In this document: piece by piece, positions 34,301 through 46,139 of the stretch
How positions within the stretch are numbered: position 1 is the stretch's first letter
Layout: each line of letters begins with the position of its first letter
Source of the DNA: Takakia lepidozioides
Taxonomy: Eukaryota > Streptophyta > Takakiopsida > Takakiales > Takakiaceae
NCBI GenBank assembly: GCA_030704615.1
Contig: CM060731.1
Location: 75,804,756 to 75,868,755, forward strand
Direction: 5' to 3'
DNA length: 64,000 bases
Position numbers and translations under genes: made by a program
Notes under the pieces: generated by a model
Database searches by the model: none
The model's input: only the letters and a program-made list of their open reading frames with translations
Told to the model about the DNA's origin: nothing

Positions 34301-37300
34301 GTCAGGAGGAAAGTGATTGACTTATATTTGGTGGGGCTTCGAAAGTTGAAATTGAACTCAAGGTCCTGAAAGTTTGCAGTGTGGCTATTTCACGCATGCT
34401 CAGTTGGCTTAACGCTAGAAGTTTAAAGCTTTGCAAGTAAGGCCTTGGATTCGCCCTTCTTCATTCTCAAGAGAGCTTTCTGCAAGGTAGTCCACATTCT
34501 TCTGGCAGCTGCTTTAGTTTAATGAAGGGTTTCAAATGTGTGCTACCAGGCTGGCAACCAGGCATTCAGGAGGACGCCGCTGAGTGGGATGAGGACTGGG
34601 ATAAATTTGATGATGAAGGTTTGCCCCTTCCCTTTTGTTCCTAATGTCTGGGAAAGTACTAAAGTCTTGGGTAATTCCAGTTTATTTTGGAGTCTGACTT
34701 CTGATTTTGTTCTTCTGATACCTCAACTTTTGTTTCGTTAGATATCATATATGTTCTTATTTCAACCAGATGTGTATTATAAAGGTTGAGTCTTATAAAA
34801 ACGTAACTTTTTGTCCAAAGAGCTAAGGTGGACACCGTGTATTATATAGCTGTAATCAGGCAACACCATGTACTTCATAGACGATGTTGGGAGATTCTTA
34901 CAGTTTAGTGCAATATCAAGAAGAAAAAAACCTCCCATTAGTTTTTAATGTGTGATTAACCATCAACTTTTTGGCCAACGCAACAAAGCATTTGGTAAAA
35001 GCAGTGGTAATCCCTTTTTGTAGCCGCTTCCCTTGCCAAATCTCAAAACTGTGCTGACCAAAGCTCTATTGTGCTTCAAAGATCTATTGTACGCACTGTG
35101 CCCAAAACAGTGGTCTTCTTTCTCTAGCGAAAATTCCTGTTGATCCAATTTTATTCGCAATGTTGTTGTAGATTACGGATATCATGGAAACAGTAAATGA
35201 CTTGAGATATGGTTGAGTGTTATAAAACTGCTGATTCACGTTGACTTGGAGAGGTTCTCACCCTCTGTCATTTGAAACCTTACACTTCTACATCCTGTTG
35301 TAAAGTTATACTTTTGTCTGATAAAACTTGCAGGATTCTCAGCAGTCCAGGATTTCATGGATGAAACAACTGTGGGTTCTGGTGTGAACGTCTCCACTGC
35401 AAAACCGACTGCAGCTGCTCGCTGGGCAGAGGGAGAAAGCCCTTTTGATGATGGCTTCAACTTCTCGTCGTCTCCCACTTCAGATCACAAGGGTGTCAGT
35501 CCAAGGGATAATTCAGCTTCTGTGCCGGAACAATCTCCTTCAGACTTGCACTCGCCAGATGGCAGTGACAGGTCAGCAAGGACTGAGGCAGAGGGCCCTG
35601 CGAATGATCTGTTACTTTCGAGCTCACAGCCAGGTGGGAAAGGTGGGCTTGCCACCTTGGCCAACATCAGCAAGGCCAGTCCAAGGTATTCGGCATGCTT
35701 GCATCATTTGGTGTGTTGAAGCTTCTTGGGACATCATTTACTGAAAAACAGGCAGTAACCCAAACTGAATCAGTGACTGGAAATTTCCCCCCCCTGGAGG
35801 GTACATGAAAGCCAAGTTTGGAGGGTATCCTCATTGATAATACTCTTGTCCATGGGCCCTTAGGCCCCCCTGTAGATATCATAGAGTTTCTTTCTTTCCT
35901 GGGGCTCAATGGACAGTCATTTCTTGCTTTCTCTCTCTAGACGTTATAAAGCACCATTTCATTTCATTTCTCTCTGTCTCACACACGTCTCTCTCTCTCT
36001 CTCTCTCCCTCCATCGGATGAGCATTACATGTGAATTTATGTATTTGATATTTAATGCTTGCCCCAATGCAGGTATGCAAATGTGGGGGAATCACAGGAG
36101 TTTGGGGCAGATACCTTCAACGGTCCCACTTCCTTAAGCTCGCCTACTAACAGGTCATGTCCTTTTCTCTTTGCCCTTCTGCTGGGTGTGATGGCATTGT
36201 CAACGAGCTAATTAAGCATGGTGGCTATCCTATGTTAGAGGCTTTGGCCCTCCTCTTTAACCTTATTTGGAAGACTGGACTGATACGAGGGTGTCACTGT
36301 CAAAGGCGACAGAGAAGAGCCTGGAAACTACCATGGCATTGCACTTCCAAACTGTGTGCTGGGTCTATGGCCACCAGGCTATGGCAAACGTCTTAGGAGT
36401 ACATTCTCTTTGACCTTCTTGGTAACTCCCAAACTTGGTAAACAGGTTCTCTCCTACCATTGGCTTATTGACTGTTGCAAGTGCTGAGTCCCACAACTTG
36501 GCTGATAACAGCTCTGAGCAAGGACGGGGCTCTTTCAACTCACGAGAGGCATTTGGTGAGAATGGCGCTTCATGGCCATTTGGGAGCCACGAGGAAGAAG
36601 TGGAATCAGGCGTCCGCGCTTCATGGGGTCTCCAAAGTAATCCTCCCAGCACCCAGGTAGCTACGCCCACCCTCACACCCCACAGATTGCTCTTGGCCCC
36701 TATTCCTTAGTCATATCTTTTCCTTTTTCATGAACACTTATGCAGGGCACCTTTTCATATTGCATGATGTTGTTGGCTATGTCCCAGATCAAGCAAGAGT
36801 TTGACCATTGCATGTTCCTTTCATGTTTTCTTCCATTTTGTCCCATAAGCTCTATGAGCTTTCCGCGGACGTTATAAAGCACCATTTCATTTCATTTCAT
36901 TTCATGTTGAACTTATACACAAATGTTGTATTCATGGATCATTACCGATTAATGTGGCCTGCAGCATACCCTTCCACGAGTTATATCCACTGGGGACAGG
37001 AACTGAGCCTAAATTGCATAAATGCTCTTATACAACAGATGATCAAGTATGAGGATTGTGAGTACACGGCATGCATAAGTATCACACTACTGGATCCCTT
37101 TACCTTAAAATAGAATGGCCATGTGGCTCATGGTTCCACGGCAACTGGCGTGCAGATCAAAGGGCAGACCCTAGCCTCCTGTGTAGCATAGATCTGACCC
37201 CACGGTCTGTTTGAGTACAATGATGGTTCTAGTCATGAAATTCAAGCATTGAGGGTCAATTTGTCCCACAACTTTCTGCTCATAAGAGTGTTGGAGCTGG

Positions 37301-38193
37301 TTGTAGGTGTCGGTGGACGGAACAGGCTCACGGGGAGCAACAAGGTTTGGAAAAGCAGCAGCTTCACATGGTCTAATGGGTGATTCTCTGGATGTGGGAT
37401 CTCTACCAATGTCAAGCCCAGGCAGGGGCACTCTGGATGGACCCTCAAGCCCTTCTCCAGTCTTTGAACGGAATGGAAATAGCCATGAAGCGTTCGATTC
37501 ATATGGATCCGTGGCTTTTGGGAAAGACGCCAAGTTGTCACCCTTTTTTGGAGCTAGCTCAGGTCTCCGTACTGCGCCTTCCTCGTCTCTGGTTATGGGG
37601 AACCCTGGTGCTGGTAAGCAGGATGACCGGTTCGAGGGAAGTTTCATGCATTTTGACGCATTTGGTCCCAGCAGCCCTGTAGCCCCACCCAGAGCTTCAG
37701 GTCAGTATCCGAATTGTATGTCTTTTCGTCAATTGGTTCCTTGTTCTATATTGTACCTTGGCCCCTGTGGACATTGTAAAGTTTCCTTCATTCTTTCTCT
37801 CCGTCCCTTCTGTTTCATTCCCTTCTCTTACACACGGAAACTTCGCTCTGGTCTGTTTAAATGGCATGTGTGGTCCATGGTAACAAGGTTATAGCAAGCG
37901 ACTCTAGTGGAGGACATCTCAAACATAAATTGGATGTGTACAACCATCTAAGTATTAACAGAAAAAGTGGTTTTGCTGTCTGTATGGTTTGTATTGCTGT
38001 AGGGGCGAGCGAGGATCGCATGGTTGCTGGCAGTAACCCTCTGGCAAGATTCGACTCATTCAGTAGTGTAAGAACTGATGGAGGTCGTGGTCGCGGCTTT
38101 GGCTCAGACGATGAATCGGATCCCTTTGCGGGCACTGGTCCATTTGGCGCAGGAGCGCAAACACCAAAGCATTCTGCCTGGAGTGCATTCTAA
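28384..38193 (+). CDS. EH1: EH-domain protein EH/Pan1, TPLATE-complex endocytic adaptor
   Basis: Homologous to plant AtEH1/AtEH2, subunits of the TPLATE complex that starts clathrin-mediated endocytosis at the plasma membrane. Fifteen exons fit one frame: 28384-28512, 29846-30863, 31216-31455, 31612-31847, 32221-32295, 32609-32680, 32984-33082, 33432-33503, 33765-33879, 34550-34618, 35334-35685, 36073-36153, 36446-36656, 37307-37700, 38003-38193. All phases agree, giving 1117 residues. EH1 covers residues 1-95 (EF loop DLDHDGRISGAE). A Pro/Gln-rich linker runs to about 335. EH2 (about 341-440) has EF loops DTDHDGKITGEQ and DQDGDSMLSMRE. A coiled coil spans 541-685, then comes the acidic WDEDWDKFDDEG block near 700. 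The Ser/Gly-rich tail holds DPF-type adaptor motifs and ends AWSAF. Introns contain LINE debris. It appears intact. Confidence 0.95.
28513..29845 (+). other. Intron 1 of the EH gene
   Basis: The longest clear intron (1333 bp), splitting EH domain 1 after ITLAK. Nothing else is recognised in it. Confidence 0.8.
35941..35975. repeat. ACGTTATAAAGCACC + (ATTTC)n LINE-tail repeat, copy 1
   Basis: Located in intron 11 of the EH gene. The block ACGTTATAAAGCACC followed by CATTT units also occurs at 36870-36905 in intron 13. Confidence 0.75.
36165..36400 (+). pseudogene. Non-LTR reverse transcriptase fragment in an EH intron
   Basis: Intron 12 encodes DGIVNELIKHGGYPMLEAL and LFNLIWKTGLI (36190-36280). 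After a shift near 36300 it encodes GDREEPGNYHGIAL. These are the N-terminal RT blocks of CR1/RTE/Jockey-like LINEs, a clade distinct from the L1-like elements here. Only the start of the RT domain is left. Confidence 0.8.
36870..36905. repeat. ACGTTATAAAGCACC + (ATTTC)n LINE-tail repeat, copy 2
   Basis: Identical core to 35941-35975, ending in four CATTT units. It looks like the 3' terminus of a LINE with a short tandem tail, plausibly the family of the RT fragment at 36165. Confidence 0.75.
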
Positions 38194-39829
38194 GGAATTT
38201 TTTTGTCTCCTCCCCACTCTGTGTCTATCAAGCTCAACCAATGGTTCTTTTTGCGGACGGTTCGTCCTATAGCGAGCCTCTACACGATGGTGGTCTACGT
38301 ACTCATACACCATGCTCTATTCCTTTGTACTCCTGCAAATTCTTGTTCTATGGTGCTAGAACTGTCTTATCTTGAAAATTATATTTAGTTCATTGTGGCC
38401 ATCTGTGGGGATTTCCTTATTTTGACTCAGGAAGAGAGTACTTGTGAGGTTCAAGGTCAATTCGGATTGACACAGTCCATGGATAGAGTCCAGAGTTCTT
38501 GTCTCCCTCTCTCTTGTCATAGTGCGCACTATTTCTGTAACCGAGTTCAACAGGCTTTGGACTCACTCCTGTGTATCTGACAAGTGTAGTTGGGGTACAT
38601 CCTGGGTACAGTTTGTATGGATCTGATACTAGCAACATTGTAAGTACTATAAATCAAATCAAATTCATTGGCTTCGCAGTAAAACAGTTATTATAGTGGA
38701 TCGTCTCTGTTGCTTGTTGCCAGAAATGGTGGCTTGCTTGGGAGGCATTACAGTCGATTAAACTTGGAATGGTTTGAACCGTACCACCACACACAGACAT
38801 GTACAGTTGCACCTTGAGTTTTTTCCACGGTGTAAGTGACAGTGAAGCGCCTTCACTCAAAATATCCAAGCTTTGGCATTGTTTGGATGTGATTGAAGTC
38901 AAATCATATAGCTTTATTCCTAAGGTAATTTTTTTCTCTTTTCCTGCCATGCATTTACTTTCTCTGTATTTCACCCCCAAATCTGAGGCATGGGTTCAGA
39001 GCTGGGTATGTATTGCATAGTGAAGTGGCTAGTGATATGTTTGGATGCGCACCTGAGATGTGGCCACAAAAAACACGAAGGATATTATGAACTGGTGCCA
39101 CCAATGACCACTGGGGCAGTTGTTCCACGCCATGTTTTTGCTCACTCCAGGCACGTGGATTTACTCAGACTGCAACTGTAAAGCCTTCAATGGGGCTATT
39201 GGCTATCTGTTTCGGACTGCAATGGCATCACTGCCTTGGCTTTGGTGTGCCCCTCACACTGTCTCTGTCCTACCCGGGCGTCTGCATTCTTGGGTTCGTC
39301 CCATGCCAGCTTGGCATTTTTGCTTCATGGCCCTCAGGGTTTGTTGGCTATCTTGTAGAGAGAGACTTTGCGGACACATGCAAGTCAATGGAGAATATGT
39401 GGTCAAAGTACCTTACACCGTGTCAAGGTGATGATTGGTGTGGTGTGCTGAGTCATGCTCCCTAGTCTTACCTTCCTCTTATGTTGTGCCAAAGCAAAGC
39501 AAGAGAGCCAATTGCCGTTTGACACCTGTTATTATTTTTCTTCCCTTGTATAAAATTTGTGGGCTACCATCCCCACTTTGAAAAATAAAAGTAAAAGTGA
39601 AAATTGTAAACTTGAACATAATATCGACTTTTGATTTGCTCACCGGATTATACCAAAATCCAATGACCCAATGGGAAATGACATTCGGTGAGTGCGTTAG
39701 CTATCAAAAGTTTTAAGGTTTGTCGGAAAGCATTGCCAAAAAAATTTGTTTGTGTTTATCATGCCGTTAAAAAGCAGAATTCATCATAGTCACAAGAACT
39801 TGATACAGTAGATACAGAAGACTTGTGGC
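38194..39829. other. Region downstream of the EH gene
   Basis: Holds the EH 3' UTR and then non-coding sequence. A dispersed repeat lies at 39366-39430 and an A-rich stretch at about 39580-39600. No gene seen. Confidence 0.5.
39366..39430. repeat. Dispersed 65-bp repeat, copy B
   Basis: Partner of 11529-11593. Both lie in non-coding DNA on the plus strand. Confidence 0.75.
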
Positions 39830-41340
39830 TTGGGGCATTATGAAGTGCTTCGCAAGTTGCGGTGAGTGCTTTCATGACTTAGCCGTTTCTGCGCGGCCCC
39901 TCCTCGTACCCTTCTCTTCAGTCCCCTACAGACTCCTCTCGTATCTTCATCCCTCCCTTCCTTTCCCCTCTCTTCGCTTCAAGGTGGCCTTCCTCATCTT
40001 CCGCTCTTCATCGACCTAACATAGCTCGTTTTCGCCTCGTTTTCAGTGAGGTTTTGACAGTTCTAGTGCGGCACTCTCCATCATTGTCTCGGATTCTACC
40101 CTCCCTTGCGGCGCCCTTCATTGGATACTCGTGGCTGCATTTACTTCTTGACGGGACTCTTCATCTCTTCCTCTTCACCCTTGCTTTGGAGACACCCCCT
40201 GCACTTTTACGTCTTTGCTTGATCGGCTTACTGTTCTCTCTTATTCTCTGCGTTCGCTAGGGTCCCTCGCTCTCTCTTGATCTGCTGCTCCGCTTTTGGC
40301 TCTTCGGTGTACATCCCCTCCATCTCTCAATGGCGTATGTTCTAGCTGCAGTTAGGGCCTCTGCTCGCAGAGGCAATTTGCGACGTCACTCTAGTAGAGC
40401 CAGGCCAAACGAAAGGAGGCCCATGTACTCTGGCCCTGGGGTCTTGGGAGCTGCTCCCAGGCATCATCTTTCGCCAATCAGAGCCCCGATGCTCTGGAGC
40501 GAAGAGGTGGCTCTTACTGAGGAGGACCAACCCGTTCTCCAGCTGAACATGGAAATTATCAATGAACACTCCCATTTGTTGTCAGAGCAGGGGGTGTGCT
40601 TATTCACTTTTCCGGAAGAATCAGCGACAGGGTTTTCGCTAGGAAGTGGGCGCTGGAACATTTTGGAGCTGAAAGAGGCCTCACCTCCCATTTCTGCCTA
40701 GCTCTTGGCAGAGGCTTTTTCTCTATCATGTTCAGCTCTCCTGTTTTTGCTGCTAAAGCTCTAAGCTTTAATGTCAATCTATCTAAGTGTCGTATTCATA
40801 TCTTCCCATGGTCGTCTGATTGGGGTCACAGAGGGGGGGTCACTTGCAAACCCCGTGTTTTGGCTCTCCCTTTTCTGCGAGGGAACTATCTGCGCTCCCT
40901 GCCAGAAATTGGTGCACACTTTGGTGTATATATCGGATCTTTGAATCTTTTTGAACATGTCTCGTTAGATGCCTAGAGTATTGATAATGATGTTGTGGCC
41001 TTTGATGCACAACGTGATGGAGGAGTGCCTCAGCCAGTGGTCGTGATGCTAGAGTCGTCTCCAATTGCTTCCTCTTTGAAGCTGCCCAACCCTGGATAAC
41101 TCCTTCGTCACGGTGACGGTTAAGGAAGTCAATATTGCTATTATTTGCCATCACTGCCATGCGGAGGGACACGTAAAGGCGGACTGTCCGGTGTTTCTCG
41201 TTTATCAAGTCCAGGGACGAGACTGCACGACACAAGAAGGAAAACGCGAAAAACCCATTGGCCCCTCACAAGGGCTGGAAACCAGCAAGGCTTGGTTGTT
41301 TGTCATTGAGTTTAGTGGCGTGTTTGGGGAGTCTAAGTGA
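39830..41340 (+). mobile_element. 5' part of an L1-like LINE with ORF1
   Basis: A pyrimidine-rich leader (39890-40330) precedes an open frame from 40330 that shifts near 40600. The second frame (40596-40976) resembles the DUF4283 ORF1 fold of plant L1 elements (FSIMFSSPVFAAKAL). After a stop and another shift, a CX2CX4HX4C knuckle (CHHCHAEGHVKADC, about 41143-41190) follows. ORF1 binds LINE RNA. The endonuclease and RT half is absent, so the 3' side was lost, the reverse of ordinary LINE truncation. Confidence 0.75.
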
Positions 41341-41559
41341 GAAATAACGCTTAGTTTGTGGCAACCATCTTCCTCATGGCTTAGGGCTACTATTGGTGGT
41401 GTGTGGGAGCCGAAAGAGCAAGAATACCTTTGCTGATTTCTTCACAGCCGCCATAGCTCGGTGCACAGAAGCCTAGAGTCCATGAGACACAAACCCTAGC
41501 TTGGCGTGGCTAAACCCCCTGGAGAAATGGCTAAACTGTCATGAGTGGCCTGTGGGGCT

Positions 41560-42690
41560 ATGATGGGTTATGACAGGTTGTGCCCCCTGGCGTGTGGGGC
41601 TGTGACGGGCTGTGAGGGGCTGTGACAAGCTGTGCCCTGTGGCCTGTGGGGCTCTGACGGGCTGTGATAGGCTGTGGTGGGCTGTGCCCTGTGGCCTGTG
41701 GGGCTGTGACGGGCTGTGACACGCTGTGATGGGCTGTGAGGGGCTGTGACAGGCTATGGCGGGCTGTGACAGGCTGTGCCATGTGGCCTGTGGGGCTGTG
41801 ACAAGCTGTGATGGGCTGTGGCGGGCTGTGACAGGCTATGCCCTGTGGCCTGTGGGGCTCTGACGGGCTGTGATGGGCTGTGGTGGGCTGTGCCCTGTGG
41901 CCTGTGGGGCTCTGACGGGCTGTGATGGGCTGTGATAGGCTATGGTGGGCTGTGCCCTGTGGCCTGTGGGGCTGTGAGGGGCTGTGATGGGCTGTGACAG
42001 GCTGTGCCATGTGGCCAGTGGGGCTGTGACGGGCTGTGAGGGGCTGTGCCCTATGGCCTGTGGGGCTGTGACGGGATGTGGCCTTTGGGGCTGTGACCCC
42101 TATGACCTGTGTAGGGCTGTGACAGGCTGTGCCCTATGGCCTGTGGGGCTGTGACGGGCTGTGACGGGCTGTGAGGGGCTGTGGCCTTTGGGGCTGTGAC
42201 CCTTGTGACCTGTGTAGGGCTGTGACAGGCTGTGCCATGTGGCCTGTGGGGCTGTGACGGGTTGTGACGGGCTGTGACGGGCTGGGACAGGCTGTGGCCT
42301 GTGGCCTGTGGGGCTGTGAGGGGCTATGAGGGGCTGTGACAGGCTGTGCCCTATGGCCTATGGGGCTGTGACAGGCTATGGCCTTTGGGGCTGTGACCCT
42401 GTGACCTTTGTAGGGCTGTGACAGGCTGTGCCTGTGGCCTTTGGGGTTGTGATGGGCTGTGATAGGCTGTGACATGTGGCCTTTGGGGCTGTGACGGGCT
42501 GTGACAGGCTGCGGCCTGTGGGGCTGTGACCCTGTGACCTGTGACCTGTGTAGGGCTGTGATAGGCTGTGGCTTGTGTGGGGCTGTGACGGCTGTGACCA
42601 GTGAGCTGTGTGGGCCTATGCTGGTCTGTGGTGGCCTGTGTTGACTTGTGGACGGCCTGTGCTGACTTGTGGAGGCATTGGTGGACTGGC
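41560..42690. repeat. GGCTGTGA(C/T)(A/G) minisatellite, array 3
   Basis: About 1.1 kb of 10-bp units (GGCTGTGACG, GGCTGTGAGG, GGCTGTGATG), inverse of the CACAGCC arrays at the first gypsy element. GTGCCCTGTGGCCTGTGG blocks recur as a longer-period higher-order repeat. Both strands are open for long stretches only because of the repeat structure. Confidence 0.93.
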
Positions 42691-42699
42691 TAAGGACTC

Positions 42700-43340
42700 G
42701 CATGTGGTCTTGAAGGCCGAATTTTGAAGCTCGTGGAGGGCGGTCTGAGGAGTATCTTCATGATATTCCCATGGTCATGCAAGTGAGGGAAGAGAGGAGA
42801 AAAAGAGTGTTGGGATGAGGGCATGTTGGGGTTAGGCATTGCTTTAGCTTCTCTTCCTCATAGTTTCCACCCTCTCATTAGGCCAAGTCCTTTCCGTAGG
42901 TGGAAGCAAGAGTCAGTCCGAGTTTGGGTTGGGGTGTCCTTGCAGGAGCAACACCGTGGAGTTGTTTTTGGTGTGGGGGAGTTGTCGTTCTGATTTCTTG
43001 TGTTTGGATCCCCTCCACACCTGCATGCTTGACTGTGCGCCATGCTAGTTTTGTATGGGCGCTTGTTTTTATAGGTGATTGGTCTGGATTTGATCACCGG
43101 CCAGTCCTAGAGCATGCTGTCGATGGTGAGGCTGGGGTGATGACCAGCCAGACCATCATTGTTTCTCCTGTGGTGAGGTTGGAGGTGATGACCATTCAAC
43201 CATAGGAGTGCTTGCTGTGGATGCAGGTACAGGTGTAGGCTATGTTAGGAACCTAGTATTCCAAACCATAAGCCGCAACAGGTTCTCTACCGAGAGGGGG
43301 TTATGGACATGTTGAATGACAGTTTATCAACACGGAGGTG
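42700..43340. other. Leader region of the second gypsy element, boundary unclear
   Basis: No 5' LTR matching the candidate 3' LTR at 49563 was found here, and no convincing primer-binding site. It may be 5' UTR or flanking DNA. Confidence 0.35.
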
Positions 43341-43490
43341 CCACTAATTGCTGGGGACAGTGCCGGTTCGAGCACTAGCGATAATAGTGGGTACACGAGA
43401 CGAGGTGTGCCGTTTAGGCCACCTTCACCTCCTGTGTCTTCTACGGAAGGTTCTGATTCGGATTGTGAATCAGGATGACTCATACCGGCA

Positions 43491-45377
43491 GTGCAAGTTG
43501 TTTCCTTGCCATTGTTGTGGGACACAATGGAGGAGATGTATGGAGCTACCAAGGGGCCACGAAGGTACTCTGGGGCGGTGGGCACCATCGAGTTGGATGA
43601 TTTTATCCAAGAGTTTGATAGTTGGTGTGATTTGCAGCAAATGCGCAATCCACAACTATTTACGCCTTTCATGGCATAGAAGGGGTTTCAGCACCTTGAG
43701 GGGCCGCCTATGGATGATTACCATGAGTTCAGGCGGGGGCATGAGGTTGAGATCAAGGAGTGGAGAATGTACTGGTCACCCGATTATGTCTCCATCACTA
43801 GGGGCACTAGAGCCACGAGGGCAGTGGCTACACCTGCCGCTGCACCGGCAGCTTCAGCAAGCAGCAGTGGGACTAGTGGGACTAGTGGTACAGTAGCTAC
43901 GACGTCCACCCAAGCCACTACCGCACCAGCACTAGTACCCGTGCCTGCCTTCAACCCTGTTGTGGAGTTCTTCGAAGAGTTGAGAGGGAACTACCAAGGG
44001 GTGAGGACAAAGAAGTTGCGGAGCTTGCAAGAGTTCCAACGGAAGCCGACCGAGAGCTTGAGGGAGGCTTTCACTCGCATGAGGCATTTGATAAATGTAA
44101 CCCAAGGGGTTACGGAAGCTCAGGCAGTCCAATTCTGGTATGGGATATTGGACAAGGAGCTGAGGAGAAGGGTGCGGGATGCAATTCTCCTACAAGCGGC
44201 CCAACCCACCTTAACAAATGTGTTTTTGCGTGCAGAGCGGATAGAGCTCAACATGGTGGAGGAACGAGTGGTCATGGTGGGATTTGCTAAGGAGACACCA
44301 CGGGGTAGTGGTGCTCCTAGCCAACCACTACCTCAACGTGCTCAAGGCAACAAGGGAGCTCAGGTGAAGCTAAGGGAAGGGTAGAGAGGACCTCAGATGC
44401 AGGGGTCTCTCCCTTCATTTGCTGGCCAACAACGGGCGGATGTGATGTGCTAGACATGTGGAGGACCCCATGTCAAGAAGGATTGCCCAGAGGGAGGCAA
44501 AGGGCCGGCACATGCACAGCCTTCACAGTTGCAGTGTGGGCATTGTGGCAAGCACGGGCATGGAGAGGCCCAGTGTTATGGTTTGCATCCTGAGTTGCGC
44601 CCAGGCCAGTTCCAAGGGAACAATGGTGGCCAGGGGCGAGGTGGAGCAGCCTAGAGAGGACGAGGTGGCCAGGCACGAGGTGCTGGCCAAGGACGTGGAG
44701 GTCAGGGTGTTGACCAAGGCATGGCCAACCGGCTTCAGCAGCTAGAGCAGAGGCTCGCTGCCATGGCTACAGCTCAGGTGATACCGGCTCCAAGGCCAGA
44801 TGGTCCACCTCCTGCTCCTGAGAGAGGAGATATGGGAGGCATGGGATTTATGTGCGGAGCAGCACTACCACTAGTGCAGGTGGAGTCGGCTGCAGCCGTG
44901 ACTCGAGGAGCAGCACGAGTTCCTGAGCCACGAGGTGCAGAGGTGGAGTAGGATCCACAGCGTGGGGAGGCAAGCCGTCAGGCTAGGCTTCCTTAGTCAT
45001 TCACATTGGCGGAGACAGTGTCGACGCCATCCATGGCACCTAGTTCTCACCCGATTGTAACCGAGGCGGAGGTTACTATGCCATTGGGGAGAGCTATACA
45101 GGTAACACCACTACCTAGTGTTGCCAAGGCTACGGCAGCTAGTGTGCTGCTAAGAGCGGCCACATCTGTGTGCCAGACTCCATTGTTCTCGGCTACCATG
45201 ATTGCGACGCCGGGGGTAAGACCAGCTGAGGTGTTCAGGCTGGCAGCTACACTCTATGAGAGTGAGGATGTTACTTCATCTTCTGTGGAGATAGTGGGAG
45301 GTGTAGTGCCGGAGGGATCCTCGGATTTGAGGGTCAAGACTGCCACAATGGCGCCATGACAAGCTGCAACTGCCAGG
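43491..45377 (+). pseudogene. Gag with two zinc knuckles
   Basis: A retrotransposon Gag core lies at 43950-44260 (SLREAFTRMRHLINVTQGV, QFWYGILDKELRRRV). Two knuckles follow: a CX2CX3HX4C form (44448-44490, with a TAG stop inside) and CGHCGKHGHGEAQC (44534-44576). A Gly/Arg-rich and then Pro/Ala-rich linker leads to the protease. In-frame stops lie at 43677, 44382, 44451, 44652, 44949, 44994 and 45357. Confidence 0.82.
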
Positions 45378-45878
45378 TTGATGGAGCTGCCAGCTAGGCC
45401 AGCCATTGAGCGCGTCATGGTGACACCTGGAGTTGTCATGTTAGACAACCAGGATGACATTTTCTGTTTGAAAGGATTGGCAGGTAAGAGGCACTGGCCA
45501 CTGCGGGTCTTGTTGGACTCAGGAGCTCAGTCATTGATGCTGGGCAGAGCTGTTATTGCAGGCTTGGGCCTCACGGACGCGGATATGGAGCCTTGTCATT
45601 TCCAGATACAGACGTCTCTGGGAGGATCGGAGTAGGCTCAGGGCATGACACGGCGTGAGTTGGCTATCAAACTACGGCCGGATCACCCTACAGATGGCTC
45701 AGTGATGCGAGCCAAGGCCATTGTGACAGACGCAGTCTCGTACGATGTCCTGGTTGGGGGGGCAATGTTGTACCCCATGGGCTTCATCCTGGATTTTTGG
45801 GAGGAGTCAGCTTCCTATAGGCTTGGATGGCAGTCAGGGGAGGGCCGGCGTGTGCAGCTCCCTGTGACGTTTATATGA
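45378..45878 (+). pseudogene. Retroelement aspartic protease
   Basis: The active-site motif VLLDSGAQSLMLGRAV (about 45510-45557) has the D-S-G triad. The C-terminal half includes YDVLVGGAMLYPMGF. A TAG at 45633 splits the domain and a TGA at 45876 ends it. It is in frame with gag and the methyltransferase. Confidence 0.85.
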
Positions 45879-46139
45879 GGAGTTGCGGTTGCCCAGCGGG
45901 GCAAGATGCCGATACTAGCAGCATTCACAGCTGTAGTGACTTGGCCTGGGGAGTTGCTTGAGGGAAACGTTCATTCAGAGGATGACATACCTCCATGAGA
46001 GCAGGATGACAAGTATGATATGGCGGAGTTCCCTGCCATGGTTGCTCAGACTCCATTGTGGGGCACGAGCAAGGATTTGCAGCGGGTTGCTGATCGACGG
46101 GTGCAACAAGCCTAGGTAGAGGCTTTTGTACCATCAGGA

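Noticed and set aside
41558-42703. Minus-strand open frames with SPSQPITA repeats, possibly a repeat protein
   Set aside because: Generated by the 10-bp array. No start context, no non-repeat domain.
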